A stretch of DNA of 64,000 bases from Methanoregula sp. (GCA_028679075.1 JAJRCF010000001.1:1-64000); one strand, 5' to 3'. Counted from the first letter of the stretch, positions 33,936 through 42,686 are shown. Program-made: numbers and translations. Notes: a model not told the origin generated them from the letters alone.

Positions 33936-34232
33936 ATGACCGCCATGCCGCACCCGAGCGCACAGCCCAAAGGAAAGCCTGCCTACGTCCCGCCCCGTGT
34001 CATGCGGCTCGGCGACCTCAACGATGGCGCAGGAGCCTGCGCTGCCGGAAGCGGAGTGGTTTCGACTGATTGTACCCCTTCTGGGGCGGCGGCAAATGGC
34101 GGAAGCTGTTTGGTGGGTAATCAGGCTGCAGCAGGCACCTGCGATAGTGGTAATTATGCTGCTGCGGGTTCCTGCAATATGAGTGGGGGTACCGCACAAT
34201 TAGGATGCACTACTGGAACAACCCCTACCTGA
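33936..34232 (+). CDS. scmA2: ScmA-like RiPP precursor, copy 2
   Basis: A 98-residue peptide. Its first 34 residues differ from copy 1 at only a few positions; the core is different in sequence but keeps six cysteines at 35, 46, 58, 69, 80 and 91. Core units read like SCLVGNQAAAGTCDSGNYAA, each about 11 residues with small residues around the Cys. The conserved spacing with free variation between suggests the Cys residues are the modified sites. It converges on scmF. Confidence 0.75.
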   Translation: MTAMPHPSAQPKGKPAYVPPRVMRLGDLNDGAGACAAGSGVVSTDCTPSGAAANGGSCLVGNQAAAGTCDSGNYAAAGSCNMSGGTAQLGCTTGTTPT

Positions 34233-34302
34233 TTTTCTTTCAGCGGCACGACCATTTCCGATCTCAAATGTCTATCAAAACCCTGCTGATAATGTATTGA
34301 TA

Positions 34303-35487
34303 TTAGTATCGTACCCGCATCCGGCTTTCCGGGAACACCCCTCTCCGGGCCGCCTCATCGCACAACCACGGCGGCGAGACCAGTTTCCCGCCATACCCGT
34401 AGTTGTTCGCAACACAGCCGGTCCGGCAGGTCCGGGCGTGGATGCAGTTCCCGCAGATGCCGGGATAGTTCGCAACATCGGCAAGGTCCTTCCGGAGCCC
34501 CTGGATGACCGGGTTGTTCAGCCAGATATCGCGGATGCTCGTCTCACCCAGCTTCCCGTACACCAGCTCGGGGATGGTCTGGCCGATCCCGCAGAGGGCG
34601 ATCTCGCCCGTGCCGATGATCCCGAGGATGCCGGCAACCCCGCAGTCGCAGGCCTTTCCCTTTGTCCGCCAGAGCTCGTTGAACGGTGTTAAGGCCGGGG
34701 GCATGGAGAGGAAGAGCTCGACCTTGGCTTTGGGCCGGAGTTCCTCGTTCACGTACCGGGCAAGATCGATGTACTCGTCAAAGCCGATCGTCTCGCCCTT
34801 CTCGTGCATCGCGATGCCGCGGCCGGTCTTTGTCACCGGGTTGAACTTCACCGACCGTGCCTTGTGCTGAACGGCAAGGTCGATCACATCCTGCATCTGG
34901 TGCCGGTTCTTCCGGTGGATGGTCATGATCACCTGGCAGTTGTCGTAGCCTGCCGCAACAAGGCAGTCGAGCCCCCGGAGGGCGGCTTCATACGCACCTT
35001 TCACGCCTCGGAAGGCGTCGTGCTCCGCTGCAACGGGTGAGTCGATGCTCACCGAAGCAAACCAGCACTTTGTCTCCTTCTTCAAAAACTGCGCCAGCTC
35101 CGGGGTCATGAGCGTCCCGTTCGTCTCCATGTTGAACGAGATCCCCTCCTCGGTCAGCATCGCAGCCACCTCGCGGAACTGCGGGTGGTGCATCGGCTCG
35201 CCGCCGGTCAGCTTGGCGCAGCCAAGGCCGAGCGTCTTGGCCTCGCGGATCGCTTCCCGGAGTGCGTCGAGGTCGATATACATTCCCGGCACGGGCTTGC
35301 CGCCGGCATACTCCGGCGCGATCCAGCAGTGCCGGCACCGGAGATTGCAGGTCGAGGTCAGGTACAGGTAGAAAGAGCGGAGCGGCGGCACGCCCTCCGG
35401 AAGATCGAGCGGGCGGGCGGGCTCTGCCGGGGTAGCGGCAGGAGCCGGGGGGGAAGCGGGTTCGGGACAGGTATCGCAGAACGTCAT
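34303..35487 (-). CDS. scmF: Radical SAM/SPASM maturase (ScmF-like)
   Basis: A 394-residue radical SAM enzyme. The SAM-cluster motif is CNLRCRHC (C47, C51, C54); KLTGGEPMHH is the GGE motif. The C-terminal SPASM domain binds auxiliary clusters through ALCGIGQ and an intact CGNCIHARTCRTGC (CX2CX5CX3C), ending with a last Cys in PPWLCDEA. It would modify the ScmA core. AGGAG lies before the start at 35487, whose A is shared with the TAA that ends the upstream radical SAM frame. Assignment to ScmF versus ScmE is by order and is not certain. Confidence 0.85.
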   Translation of the reverse strand: MTFCDTCPEPASPPAPAATPAEPARPLDLPEGVPPLRSFYLYLTSTCNLRCRHCWIAPEYAGGKPVPGMYIDLDALREAIREAKTLGLGCAKLTGGEPMHHPQFREVAAMLTEEGISFNMETNGTLMTPELAQFLKKETKCWFASVSIDSPVAAEHDAFRGVKGAYEAALRGLDCLVAAGYDNCQVIMTIHRKNRHQMQDVIDLAVQHKARSVKFNPVTKTGRGIAMHEKGETIGFDEYIDLARYVNEELRPKAKVELFLSMPPALTPFNELWRTKGKACDCGVAGILGIIGTGEIALCGIGQTIPELVYGKLGETSIRDIWLNNPVIQGLRKDLADVANYPGICGNCIHARTCRTGCVANNYGYGGKLVSPPWLCDEAARRGVFPESRMRVRY

Positions 35488-36617
35488 TATGGATTCTCCT
35501 GTGCATAGGCACGGTAGCAGGAGGTGGGATCGGTGCCGATCAGTCTGCCGGACTTTGCCAGCACCGAGGCGGGACAGCCGCCAGCGCAGAACCCGGTGTA
35601 CCGTCAGCCGGCGCACTCGGGAAGCGCCGAAAGCGGGATCTTCCGGCGCAGCCGGACGGCATTGATGGCCGGGGAGTGGAGCCAGGCGTCCTGCAGGGAG
35701 TGGAGGCCGACCACCCCCATCGTCAGGGTCGGGAGCATGTTGCAGGGCACCATCGTGCCATCGTGCAGGATTGCCATCTTGGAGAAGACCCCGCCGCAGG
35801 AGCAGAGCGTGCCCCGGCCGGGCGTGCCGGTCTCGCCCCGGGCCAGCTTCTCCTCGATCTCAGATACCATCTTCGCCCGGGAGAGCGGGCCGGCGGTCGC
35901 GCTGATCCGGTTGCCGTACCGTTCGTTCAGGTCCGTCAGGGTCTTCATCGCGAGCCGGCGCTCCTCCTCGTCCAGAACGATCGTCTGGCCACCGCACCGG
36001 GCCGACCCCATCTCCTCGGCCTCGTTGGTGGAGAACCCGGGAAGGCCGATCTCGTCGATGAGAAGGGCCGCGATCTTCTCCAGGTCACGGACATTGTGGT
36101 GGTTGATGGTGGTCCGGACCGTGACGGGGAACTTGTTGTCTGCAAGGAGCCGGAGGCCCCGCACGGCACGGTCGAAACTCTTGTGCGGCCGCGAAAGGTC
36201 ATGGACCTCTGCGCAGGAGCCGTCGATCGAGACCTGGATCGAGTCCATCCGGAGCCGGCGCTTCCCCTCCTGGAACGCGGCAATGGTCTCCTCAGTTATC
36301 AGCGTCCCGTTCGAGAGGATGGAGTACCGCATCTTATTTGCAATCAGCCCGTCGATCAGGGTGAAGAGGTCGTTTCTTACAAAGACCTCGCCACCTGAGA
36401 GGCAGGCCCGCTGGACGCCGAGGCTCCCCAGCTCCGCAAAACAGGCAAGCCAGCGTTCCGCGGGAAGGTCGGTCCGGGTGTGCATGCTGTCGGCATAGAA
36501 ACAGTACCCGCAGGAGAGGTTGCACCGGCCGGTGAGCGAGAGGTCCACGGACTTCGGGGCCGGCATAAGCCCTTTCGGCGGCACGGTCAGGTCGGCATAC
36601 AGCGGGTGGTCCGGCAT
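35487..36617 (-). CDS. scmE: Radical SAM/SPASM maturase with in-frame TGA (ScmE-like)
   Basis: A radical SAM protein starting at 36617 (CNLSCGYC motif, C32/C36/C39; CLSGGEVF). Annotated conventionally it would stop at the TGA at 35604-35606 after LPECAG (337 residues). But the frame continues for 38 codons, RYTGFCAGGCPASVLAKSG onward, to a TAA at 35487-35489 that overlaps the next ATG. Together this is C-x2-[TGA]-x5-C-x3-C, the SPASM cluster motif with TGA at its second Cys. So it is either a selenocysteine or readthrough codon, a nonsense mutation, or a base error. Confidence 0.8.
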
Positions 36618-36621
36618 GGCC

Positions 36622-36963
36622 CTAACACTCCGAGACAAAACCCGGGGCAAGGTCCTTCACGAATGCCTCGGCATCCTTCTGCACGGAGGCCGTGTCGGGG
36701 AGGTTGCTGTACGACCCTGCAACAAACGCGACGATCTCGCCGACCGTGTGGGGCTCGGACAAATAGTTCCAGATGAGGATCCCGGTCGGGTTGATCAGCC
36801 GGGTGGTGTCGGTGTCCGGGTTGAAGAGCACGGCACCGGCATCCCCTTCGATCCGGCACGAGACATCGGGGTTTGCGACAAACATTGCGGTAGCGCTGAT
36901 GCCGGAATCTGCACTGCTCTCTGTGCCTGCTGCCGGGCCGGGGGTACGGGTATCGGGTTTCAT
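36622..36963 (-). CDS. scmD: PqqD-like peptide-binding protein (ScmD-like)
   Basis: A 113-residue protein with the PqqD fold: NPDVSCRIEGDAGAVLFNPD, TTRLINPTGILIWNYL, HTVGEIVAFVAGSY, then an amphipathic helix. Such RRE domains bind the precursor leader and deliver it to a radical SAM enzyme. It lies 4 bp upstream of scmE and its start follows GGAGTGACAG. The N-terminal 25 residues are disordered (Pro/Ser/Thr). Confidence 0.8.
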   Translation of the reverse strand: MKPDTRTPGPAAGTESSADSGISATAMFVANPDVSCRIEGDAGAVLFNPDTDTTRLINPTGILIWNYLSEPHTVGEIVAFVAGSYSNLPDTASVQKDAEAFVKDLAPGFVSEC

Positions 36964-36998
36964 CTGTCACTCCATGGTTCAAAAATATTCTTTTGTCC

Positions 36999-37301
36999 TT
37001 ATCGCAGGGTCCCGGGGATCTCGTACCCGACGAACCCGTCGTCTGCAAGGGTTGCAAGCAGGGTATCCACGTCAGCCTGCACAGCCTCCGGTGCCATGCC
37101 GAAGTGGTGGCCGACCGCTTCCGCAATGGCACCCGGACTGCGCATGCCATCGATGAACTTCCAGACCAGCGTGCCGGTGGCGTTGACCGCAACGGCGGTT
37201 CCCGTGTCGCAGTTCACCATGACGCTTCCCCCGTCAGGTGCCTCGCGGGAGACAACCGCGGGGTTGGGTACGGGAATGGTACCAAAACGTGTCCTGTCCA
37301 T
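36999..37301 (-). CDS. Second PqqD-like protein of the cassette
   Basis: A 100-residue PqqD-like domain: NPAVVSREAPDGGSVMVNCD, TAVAVNATGTLVWKFIDG, SPGAIAEAVGHHFG. It differs clearly from the ScmD-like protein, so the two may serve the two radical SAM enzymes or two steps. It is the first gene of the minus-strand operon; it could correspond to ScmB, which I cannot confirm. An AT-rich ATATAAAAAATATAAC stretch 15-35 bp upstream is the likely promoter of a leaderless message. Confidence 0.7.
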   Translation of the reverse strand: MDRTRFGTIPVPNPAVVSREAPDGGSVMVNCDTGTAVAVNATGTLVWKFIDGMRSPGAIAEAVGHHFGMAPEAVQADVDTLLATLADDGFVGYEIPGTLR

Positions 37302-37311
37302 GACGAGTACC

Positions 37312-37341
37312 GGTAATATAAAAAATATAACCATATATAGT
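37312..37341 (-). promoter_or_regulatory. TATA region of the PqqD/radical SAM operon
   Basis: AATATAAAAAATATAACC lies 15-30 bp before the ATG at 37301 on the minus strand, at the spacing for a leaderless archaeal transcript. It would drive both pqqD-like genes and both radical SAM genes. Confidence 0.5.
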
Positions 37342-37483
37342 CCGCAGGTTTAATTTTTGTAAAAGAAAACCGGTTTTCGGGAAAAAATCCAGAAAAGATC
37401 TCCCGCTGCAACCGTTTTTGTTCCGGATCCGGGAAAACCCGGCACGTGACCGCCGGAACCGATGATCCCTGCACCGGAGTACC

Positions 37484-39313
37484 ATGAAACCCGTTCCCCG
37501 ACCGGCCACGCTCATCCGCCACCTCTCCTCCATCAGGATTGTCCTGGAGAAGGCGATCCGGCAGGTCTTCACCTATACCCCGGGCCTTACCCTCCTCTCG
37601 ATGGCGCTCATCGTTGTCCAGGGGCTCCTCCCGCTCGCGGCCCTGTACGTGATGAAGCTGATGATCGATACGGTCACGGCCGCGATCGGGGCAGCGGACA
37701 AGGGACCGCTCCTGACCCAGCTCTGGTTCCTGATCGCACTCGCGGCAGGGCTTGCCCTGCTGGCAACGGTTGTCCGGGCGATCGCTTCCTACTGTTCTGA
37801 AGTCCAGTCGATCACGCTCTCCGACATCGTTACCGATCATATCCAGGAACACTCGCTCCGGCTCGACCTGGCCTACTACGAGAACCCGGCGTATCACAAT
37901 AACCTGCGGCTCGCCCAGATGGGCGGGGCAGCAAGGTCCACCCAGGTAGTCTCCAATGTCACCCGCGTCCTGCAGAGCATCATCTCGCTCTGCGCTGTCG
38001 GCGGGGCCATCCTCCTCTTCTCCCCGTTCGTTGCCCTCCTCCTTGTCGGGGCCGCCCTGCCGGCGGCCATTGTCCGGCTCGTCAACGCCCGGCAGCAGTA
38101 CGAGCTGCAGGTCCGGCAGACCGAGGCAATGCGCCGGAGCGGCTATTACAACTCGCTCATCACCGAGGCATGGTACGCAAGGGAGATCCGGCAGTTCGGC
38201 CTTGGCAACCTCTTCCGGCAGCGCTACCGCGGCCTCCAGTACGCCCTGCGGGACGCCAGGCTCGCCCTCTCGCGCTCGCGGGCCGTGGGCGATGTCCTGA
38301 CGCAGGGGATCGTCACGGCCGCCGTCTTTGGCGCATTTGCCATCATCGCCATGAAAGCCATCGAGGGGACGCTCTCGGTCGGTGACCTGGTGATGTTCTT
38401 CATGGGCTTCCAGCTCTGCATCGGGTATATCCAGGCCATCTTCACCGGCATGAACGCCCTGTACGAGGACCATCTCTTCCTGCGTCACCTCTTTGCATTC
38501 TACGATATACAGCCCCGGATCGCTGCCCCGGAGCATCCCGCTCCCCTGCCCGTGCCATTCCATGAAATACAGTTCTCGGGAGTCTCCTACACCTACCCGG
38601 GCGTTGCCACCCCCGCGATCGCGGACGTCAGCCTTACCCTCAGAAAGGGCGAGATCCTTGCCCTTGTCGGGGAGAACGGCGCGGGAAAGAGCACGTTTGT
38701 CAAGCTCCTCTCCCGGCTCTACGACCCGGACAAAGGGACGGTCTCGGTAGACGGGATCGACCTGAAGGCAGCCGATCCGGACGCGTGGCGGGAACACACC
38801 GCGGTCTTCTTCCAGGACTTTGTCCGGTACCAGTTCACGGTCGGGGAGAACATCTGGGTGGGGGACGTGACCCGGCCCCGGGATACCCCGGGCATCGGGG
38901 AAGCTGCCCATAAAGCTGCTGCCGATCCGGTGGTGAGAAAACTCGCCGACGGCCTCGACACCCAGCTCGGGCGGCTCTTTGCCGGGGGCCATGACCTCTC
39001 CACCGGCGAATGGCAGAAGATCGCCCTGGCCCGGACCTTCTTCCGCGACGCGGACCTGGTCATCCTCGACGAGCCGGCCAGCTCGCTCGACGCCCTTGCC
39101 GAAGCGGAGATCTTCAACCGTTTCCGCGAGCTGGTGAAAGGCCGAACGGCCGTCATCGTCAGCCACCGCTTCTCAACCGTGCTTATCGCAGACCGCATCT
39201 GCGTCTTTGAGGAGGGAAGGATCACCGAGATGGGATCGCATGCGGAACTGATGGCGCAGGGCGGGCATTACGCGAAGATGTACCGGGCGCAGGCCGACGC
39301 CTACCAGCAGTGA
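37484..39313 (+). CDS. ABC exporter (fused TM and ATPase domains)
   Basis: A 609-residue half-transporter. The N-terminal part has six TM helices; the ATPase has Walker A GENGAGKST, signature LSTGEWQKIALARTF (LSTGE), Walker B LVILDEPASSLD and H-loop IVSHRFST. There is no N-terminal C39 peptidase domain, so leader removal must be done by another protein, perhaps the peptidase-like half of ScmC. It is divergent from the maturase operon and likely exports the modified peptide. GGAG lies before the ATG. Confidence 0.88.
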   Translation: MKPVPRPATLIRHLSSIRIVLEKAIRQVFTYTPGLTLLSMALIVVQGLLPLAALYVMKLMIDTVTAAIGAADKGPLLTQLWFLIALAAGLALLATVVRAIASYCSEVQSITLSDIVTDHIQEHSLRLDLAYYENPAYHNNLRLAQMGGAARSTQVVSNVTRVLQSIISLCAVGGAILLFSPFVALLLVGAALPAAIVRLVNARQQYELQVRQTEAMRRSGYYNSLITEAWYAREIRQFGLGNLFRQRYRGLQYALRDARLALSRSRAVGDVLTQGIVTAAVFGAFAIIAMKAIEGTLSVGDLVMFFMGFQLCIGYIQAIFTGMNALYEDHLFLRHLFAFYDIQPRIAAPEHPAPLPVPFHEIQFSGVSYTYPGVATPAIADVSLTLRKGEILALVGENGAGKSTFVKLLSRLYDPDKGTVSVDGIDLKAADPDAWREHTAVFFQDFVRYQFTVGENIWVGDVTRPRDTPGIGEAAHKAAADPVVRKLADGLDTQLGRLFAGGHDLSTGEWQKIALARTFFRDADLVILDEPASSLDALAEAEIFNRFRELVKGRTAVIVSHRFSTVLIADRICVFEEGRITEMGSHAELMAQGGHYAKMYRAQADAYQQ

Positions 39314-39330
39314 GCCGGGGACCCATCACC

Positions 39331-40587
39331 TCATAACCGGAAGGTCACGATCCGGGACCAGCGCCGCATGTGGGCAAGCGGTATGTCAAGGGAGGAAGAG
39401 GACTTCCGGTACTCCCAGAGCAGGGGTGTCGGGGGAATGAGAAAAACCTGCACGTAACGGAGTTTTTCGAAGAATCCCGGCCGCTGCTGCATGGCAAGAA
39501 TGAGGCGCGAGAGGAAGAAGAGCCGTGCATGGGAGAATTTTTTCTGGAGGCGGACCTCTCCCGCCGAAGGGGACGGCCACGTGGAGAACTCCCCGGCACC
39601 TTCAGGGAGGGGCGTCCCCGACCAGACGCTTGTTGCTGCAAGGCAGTGTTCCAGCGGGATCCGGACTTTGTTCTCCACGGACTGACGGACCAGTTCCTCC
39701 CATTCTTCACGGGAAGGGATCTGGTGCATGACCCGCGCTATGTCGCCGATCCAGTCAAGTCTGATGGTTCGGTGCTGGAATGCATCATGGAAGACGAGGT
39801 ACAGGAGCTGGTCAGCCGGGCAGAAGGTATCGAACGAGACGCCGCCCGAGTGAACGGTGATCCGCCGCGAGAACGCAGCATCCAGCCAGTCTTCAGAAAA
39901 GAGGCCGAACTCGTTTGCCGTCGCCCAGTGCAGCTGAAGGCGCAGTCCCTTCCCCGGGGGGAAGAACTTCTCGTGATGATCGGCATACGGATAGATGTGG
40001 AAGATCTTTACCGGGCAGGTGTACCCGAGATCTTCCAGCACTGCCTCCGCTGCCGGGATAGCGTCCGGGAGAACGATCATGTCGATATCGCTGGATTGAC
40101 GGAGTGTGGGGTCGGGATAGACGGTTCGTGCCAGCGCAGGGCCCTTTAAGAGGATGATGGGGACACCGGCCTCCTTCATGGCACGGGTGACTGCATGGAT
40201 CTGCTGGCCGGCGAGCAGTGTCCTTGCCATGGCGGTCAGCGAGATGCGTTCCAGATATTCCCGGATTTCCTGCGGGGGCCGGCATTCCTCCGGCCAGGAG
40301 CGGAGGTGGCAGGCAATGAGGGGATAGATCCAGTGAGGCCGCAGCAGGGAGAGGAATGCCTGCCAGTCGTCAAGGGAACGGCGGGGAGGAATGGACGGGG
40401 TATTCCTGACCAGCGATACAAGGTAGATGAGGAGATCATCCGAAAGAGAGAGCAGGTCATTTGCCGGATCTCCCGCAAGAGGGAGATTTTTGTGGAGTGC
40501 TCTCAGGATCGCCGGCAGAGGATCCACCGGATCCGGGGTTTGCAGAAAAAACCCTGAAGAGTGTCCCTGATCGCTGACTCCATGCAT
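39331..40587 (-). CDS. Nucleotidyltransferase of the NTP_transf_5 type
   Basis: A 418-residue protein. The nucleotidyltransferase core is IILLKGPALARTVYPDP, then RQSSDIDMIVLPD with the DxD metal site, and later GLRLQLHWATANEFG. Such proteins often sit next to PqqD, HPr-kinase-like and ABC genes in peptide-modification clusters. It converges on the ABC transporter gene with an 17-bp gap. Substrate unknown. Confidence 0.75.
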   Translation of the reverse strand: MHGVSDQGHSSGFFLQTPDPVDPLPAILRALHKNLPLAGDPANDLLSLSDDLLIYLVSLVRNTPSIPPRRSLDDWQAFLSLLRPHWIYPLIACHLRSWPEECRPPQEIREYLERISLTAMARTLLAGQQIHAVTRAMKEAGVPIILLKGPALARTVYPDPTLRQSSDIDMIVLPDAIPAAEAVLEDLGYTCPVKIFHIYPYADHHEKFFPPGKGLRLQLHWATANEFGLFSEDWLDAAFSRRITVHSGGVSFDTFCPADQLLYLVFHDAFQHRTIRLDWIGDIARVMHQIPSREEWEELVRQSVENKVRIPLEHCLAATSVWSGTPLPEGAGEFSTWPSPSAGEVRLQKKFSHARLFFLSRLILAMQQRPGFFEKLRYVQVFLIPPTPLLWEYRKSSSSLDIPLAHMRRWSRIVTFRL

Positions 40588-40720
40588 CAGAATGATTCCA
40601 TCGGCATTCTGTGATAAACATTGCGAAACACTGGTGTGAACAGGGAGTTGAATGATATACCCCGTGCAGATCAGGAAAACCGACAGGCAGGCCTGCAGGA
40701 AAAGAAACAGAGAAACGAGT

Positions 40721-40804
40721 GCGAGGGATGGGATTCGAACCCAAGAACTCCTACGAGACTAGGCCCTCAACCTAGCGCCTTTGACCTGGCTTGGCTACCC
40801 TCGC
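40721..40804 (-). tRNA. tRNA-Leu (GAG)
   Basis: An 84-nt gene with acceptor stem GCGAGGG/CCCTCGC, anticodon stem-loop CTAGG-TTGAGGG-CCTAG giving anticodon GAG, a long variable arm as in class II tRNAs, and the T-loop GGTTCGAATCC. CCA is not encoded. No intron is apparent. It reads CUC/CUU codons. Confidence 0.93.
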
Positions 40805-40978
40805 CCGTGCCATAACAAAGAGGTTGTCTATCTAATAAAAACTTGTGCAAGCGATTCCCCGGTCTTTTAAAGAGAGAACGGCGGACATCCGGCACCGGGC
40901 AGGTGCCGGAACCGTTCGCCCGTTTGCGGACACGGGATAATTCGTATGAAAATATGAATGTCTCCGGAACAGCATCGC

Positions 40979-41012
40979 TGTATATTTATATGCGCCGTTC
41001 CCAGTGGTGAGT
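40979..41012 (+). promoter_or_regulatory. Promoter of the ACT-domain regulator
   Basis: TATATTTATATG (40981-40992) is a clear TATA box about 26 bp before the ATG at 41013. GGTGAGT immediately before the start could act as a Shine-Dalgarno if the leader is a few bases longer. Confidence 0.6.
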
Positions 41013-41513
41013 ATGTGGTCTGACATCATCCACGAGTTTGCAGACTCCCCGTCCCAAAGCCGCGTCGTACGATTCCTCCTCGAGAACGGGTTCGGGATTA
41101 CGGAAGACGGCCGGATCAGTTGCAACGGGATCGAGATGCCTGCAACTGCGGTCGCAAAGGTGATCGGGTCCGACCGGCGGGTTGTTGATTCCACCGCGCA
41201 CCGCATCCTCGAACGGCCGATGCTCCGCGAGATCTTTCTCAACATGCGGGCCACTCCGGACCTTTCCCGGGTGGCCGAGACGCTCGGGTATACCGTCATC
41301 ACCGTCCTGCCCAAGAACGCAAGCGAGCGGGGGATCGTCGGCGCCGCGGTCCGCATCCTTTCCGATCACAACCTCTCGATCCGGCAGATCTTCGTCACCG
41401 ACCCCCAGTTTTCCGAGGAGCCAAAACTCGTGATCATCATCGAGGATACCCTGCCGGCCGGCACGATCGAGGCGATCCGTGCGCTGCCCCAGGTAAAACA
41501 GGTCATCATCTGA
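41013..41513 (+). CDS. ACT-domain regulator of amino-acid metabolism
   Basis: A 166-residue protein with an N-terminal helix-turn-helix region (SQSRVVRFLLENGFG, ATAVAKVIGSDRRVVDSTAHR) and a C-terminal ACT-like domain (GIVGAAVRILSDHNLSIRQI, KLVIIIEDTLPAGTIEAI). This is the COG2061 type found in methanogens. ACT domains usually sense an amino acid; the target genes are not known. Confidence 0.8.
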   Translation: MWSDIIHEFADSPSQSRVVRFLLENGFGITEDGRISCNGIEMPATAVAKVIGSDRRVVDSTAHRILERPMLREIFLNMRATPDLSRVAETLGYTVITVLPKNASERGIVGAAVRILSDHNLSIRQIFVTDPQFSEEPKLVIIIEDTLPAGTIEAIRALPQVKQVII

Positions 41514-41650
41514 ATCCGATAGGTTCATCAGAACCTGAAGGTCGGCTTCGCCTTCCTTCATATCGTCGAGGTCTCCGACCTCTCCGAACCTTGAGGAAGA
41601 GAAGATTTCTGTTAAGAAATCTTCGAACAGTGAAGTTGAGAAGATCCAAC
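41514..41650. repeat. Mosaic mini-hairpin repeat cluster
   Basis: Palindromes AGGTTCATCAGAACCT, GAAGGTCGGCTTCGCCTTC, GAGGTCTCCGACCTC and a GAAGATTTC/GAAATCTTC hairpin follow the ACT gene. The last matches a hairpin in the 20470-20690 cluster base for base, including the GAGGAAGAGAAGATTTCTG flank. Confidence 0.8.
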
Positions 41651-41662
41651 GGACCGGCCTTT

Positions 41663-42172
41663 TTATTTTTTTGAAACGCAGAGTGCTTCCACTTCCTGCG
41701 AGAGCCGCAGCATCCGGTCGCGGGCCTTTTGTGGCAGGTGGGCGGCGGAAGCGAGGCTCTCTTCAATGGTCACGCGGGTACTGCCGGCAATGAGGTTGTC
41801 GGCATGCGTCACGATCTTCTCTTCAATCGTTTTTGGCATGCAGTCCCGGGCATCAAGACCGAGTTCTACGCATTCCCCGGCCGTGAGCCCGGCACCCGTA
41901 TGACACTCCACGATACGGGCGACACGTTCCGGAAAACCCATTGAACGGAGCAGGTCTGCCCCGGCCTGCGCATGGCGGATGGAATGGTCGATGCCCCGGC
42001 CGATATCATGGAGCATGGCGCCGGTCTCGACAAGAGAATAGTCTGCATCCGGGCAGCGGGCCGCATACTCGCAGGCGCAGTCCCGGACGGCTTTGCAATG
42101 GGCGATAACTTTCCTGCTGCAACCGGCATCCCGCAGCAGGTCTTCGGGCGGTCGTGAAGTCTGATCAGGCAT
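41663..42172 (-). CDS. HD-domain protein (TIGR00295-like)
   Basis: A 169-residue protein with the HD metal site: HCKAVRDCACEYAARC, GAMLHDIGRGIDHSIRH, ECHTGAG and the late Asp in THADNLIAG. It fits the archaeal HDIG group (TIGR00295). Its start overlaps the end of tfe by 8 nt, so it is coexpressed with the transcription factor. Substrate unknown. Confidence 0.85.
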   Translation of the reverse strand: MPDQTSRPPEDLLRDAGCSRKVIAHCKAVRDCACEYAARCPDADYSLVETGAMLHDIGRGIDHSIRHAQAGADLLRSMGFPERVARIVECHTGAGLTAGECVELGLDARDCMPKTIEEKIVTHADNLIAGSTRVTIEESLASAAHLPQKARDRMLRLSQEVEALCVSKK

Positions 42173-42686
42173 GACCCAGCGACTTCTTGATCGAGTCGAT
42201 GCGTTCTTTTAAGGATTTTAAGAGGACTTCGTTGTCGAAATGCCCCATCGACTGCTCGCAGTCCGGGCACTTGAAATCGATATTCATGGCCTGCGGGAAA
42301 GTGAAGATAAGGTGGCAGTCCTTGCAGATGTAGAAGTCGTTCTCCTCCTCGTACCGTTCCCGGCGGGAGAGCTTATCGAGCACGAGTTCCATGTCCTCGC
42401 GGATCGCATCGTAGATGTGGTCGGTCCTGAGCTGCCAGAGGTAGGTGAGCCAGCCGGTCTCGTTGTTTTTTATCCGGTGATACTCAGCGAGTCGTTTCTC
42501 GTAGAGCGTGTAGAGGGTGTGCCGCACGGAGTTTAAGTTGATGCCCGTACTTGCGGCCAGGTCTTCATCGCTGTGTTCCCCGTCGGTAGGAAACCGTTCG
42601 AGCAGGTTGAGGCCTTCCTCGCCGACCAGGCGGAACAGGTACGAGCGTATTGCCGGATCATTCAGCGTTTCTTCGGTTGAATCCAT
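42165..42686 (-). CDS. tfe: Transcription initiation factor TFE (alpha subunit)
   Basis: A 173-residue protein. The N-terminal winged helix (LFRLVGEEGLNLLERFP, LAASTGINLNSVRHTLYTL) and the C-terminal zinc ribbon (YICKDCHLIFTF, FKCPDCEQSMGHF) are the TFE layout. It stabilises the open promoter complex with RNA polymerase, TBP and TFB. It overlaps the ATP-grasp gene by one base (TGATG). Confidence 0.95.
   Translation of the reverse strand: MDSTEETLNDPAIRSYLFRLVGEEGLNLLERFPTDGEHSDEDLAASTGINLNSVRHTLYTLYEKRLAEYHRIKNNETGWLTYLWQLRTDHIYDAIREDMELVLDKLSRRERYEEENDFYICKDCHLIFTFPQAMNIDFKCPDCEQSMGHFDNEVLLKSLKERIDSIKKSLGHA

Larger units (their letters stand above)
33060..34430. repeat. Tandem duplication of promoter, scmA and scmF 3' end
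   Basis: Unit 1 (about 33060-33745) and unit 2 (about 33815-34430) share, in order, the CCCTCCATTC promoter region with TATA box, the scmA leader codons, a divergent core, and the scmF tail. Leaders and flanks are highly alike while the cores differ, so the cores diverged faster after duplication. Confidence 0.75.

Noticed and set aside
37334-39166. A 650-codon minus-strand frame opposite the ABC transporter
   Set aside because: It is a high-GC antisense frame, with Asp/Arg/Gly-rich nonsense composition and no domain.
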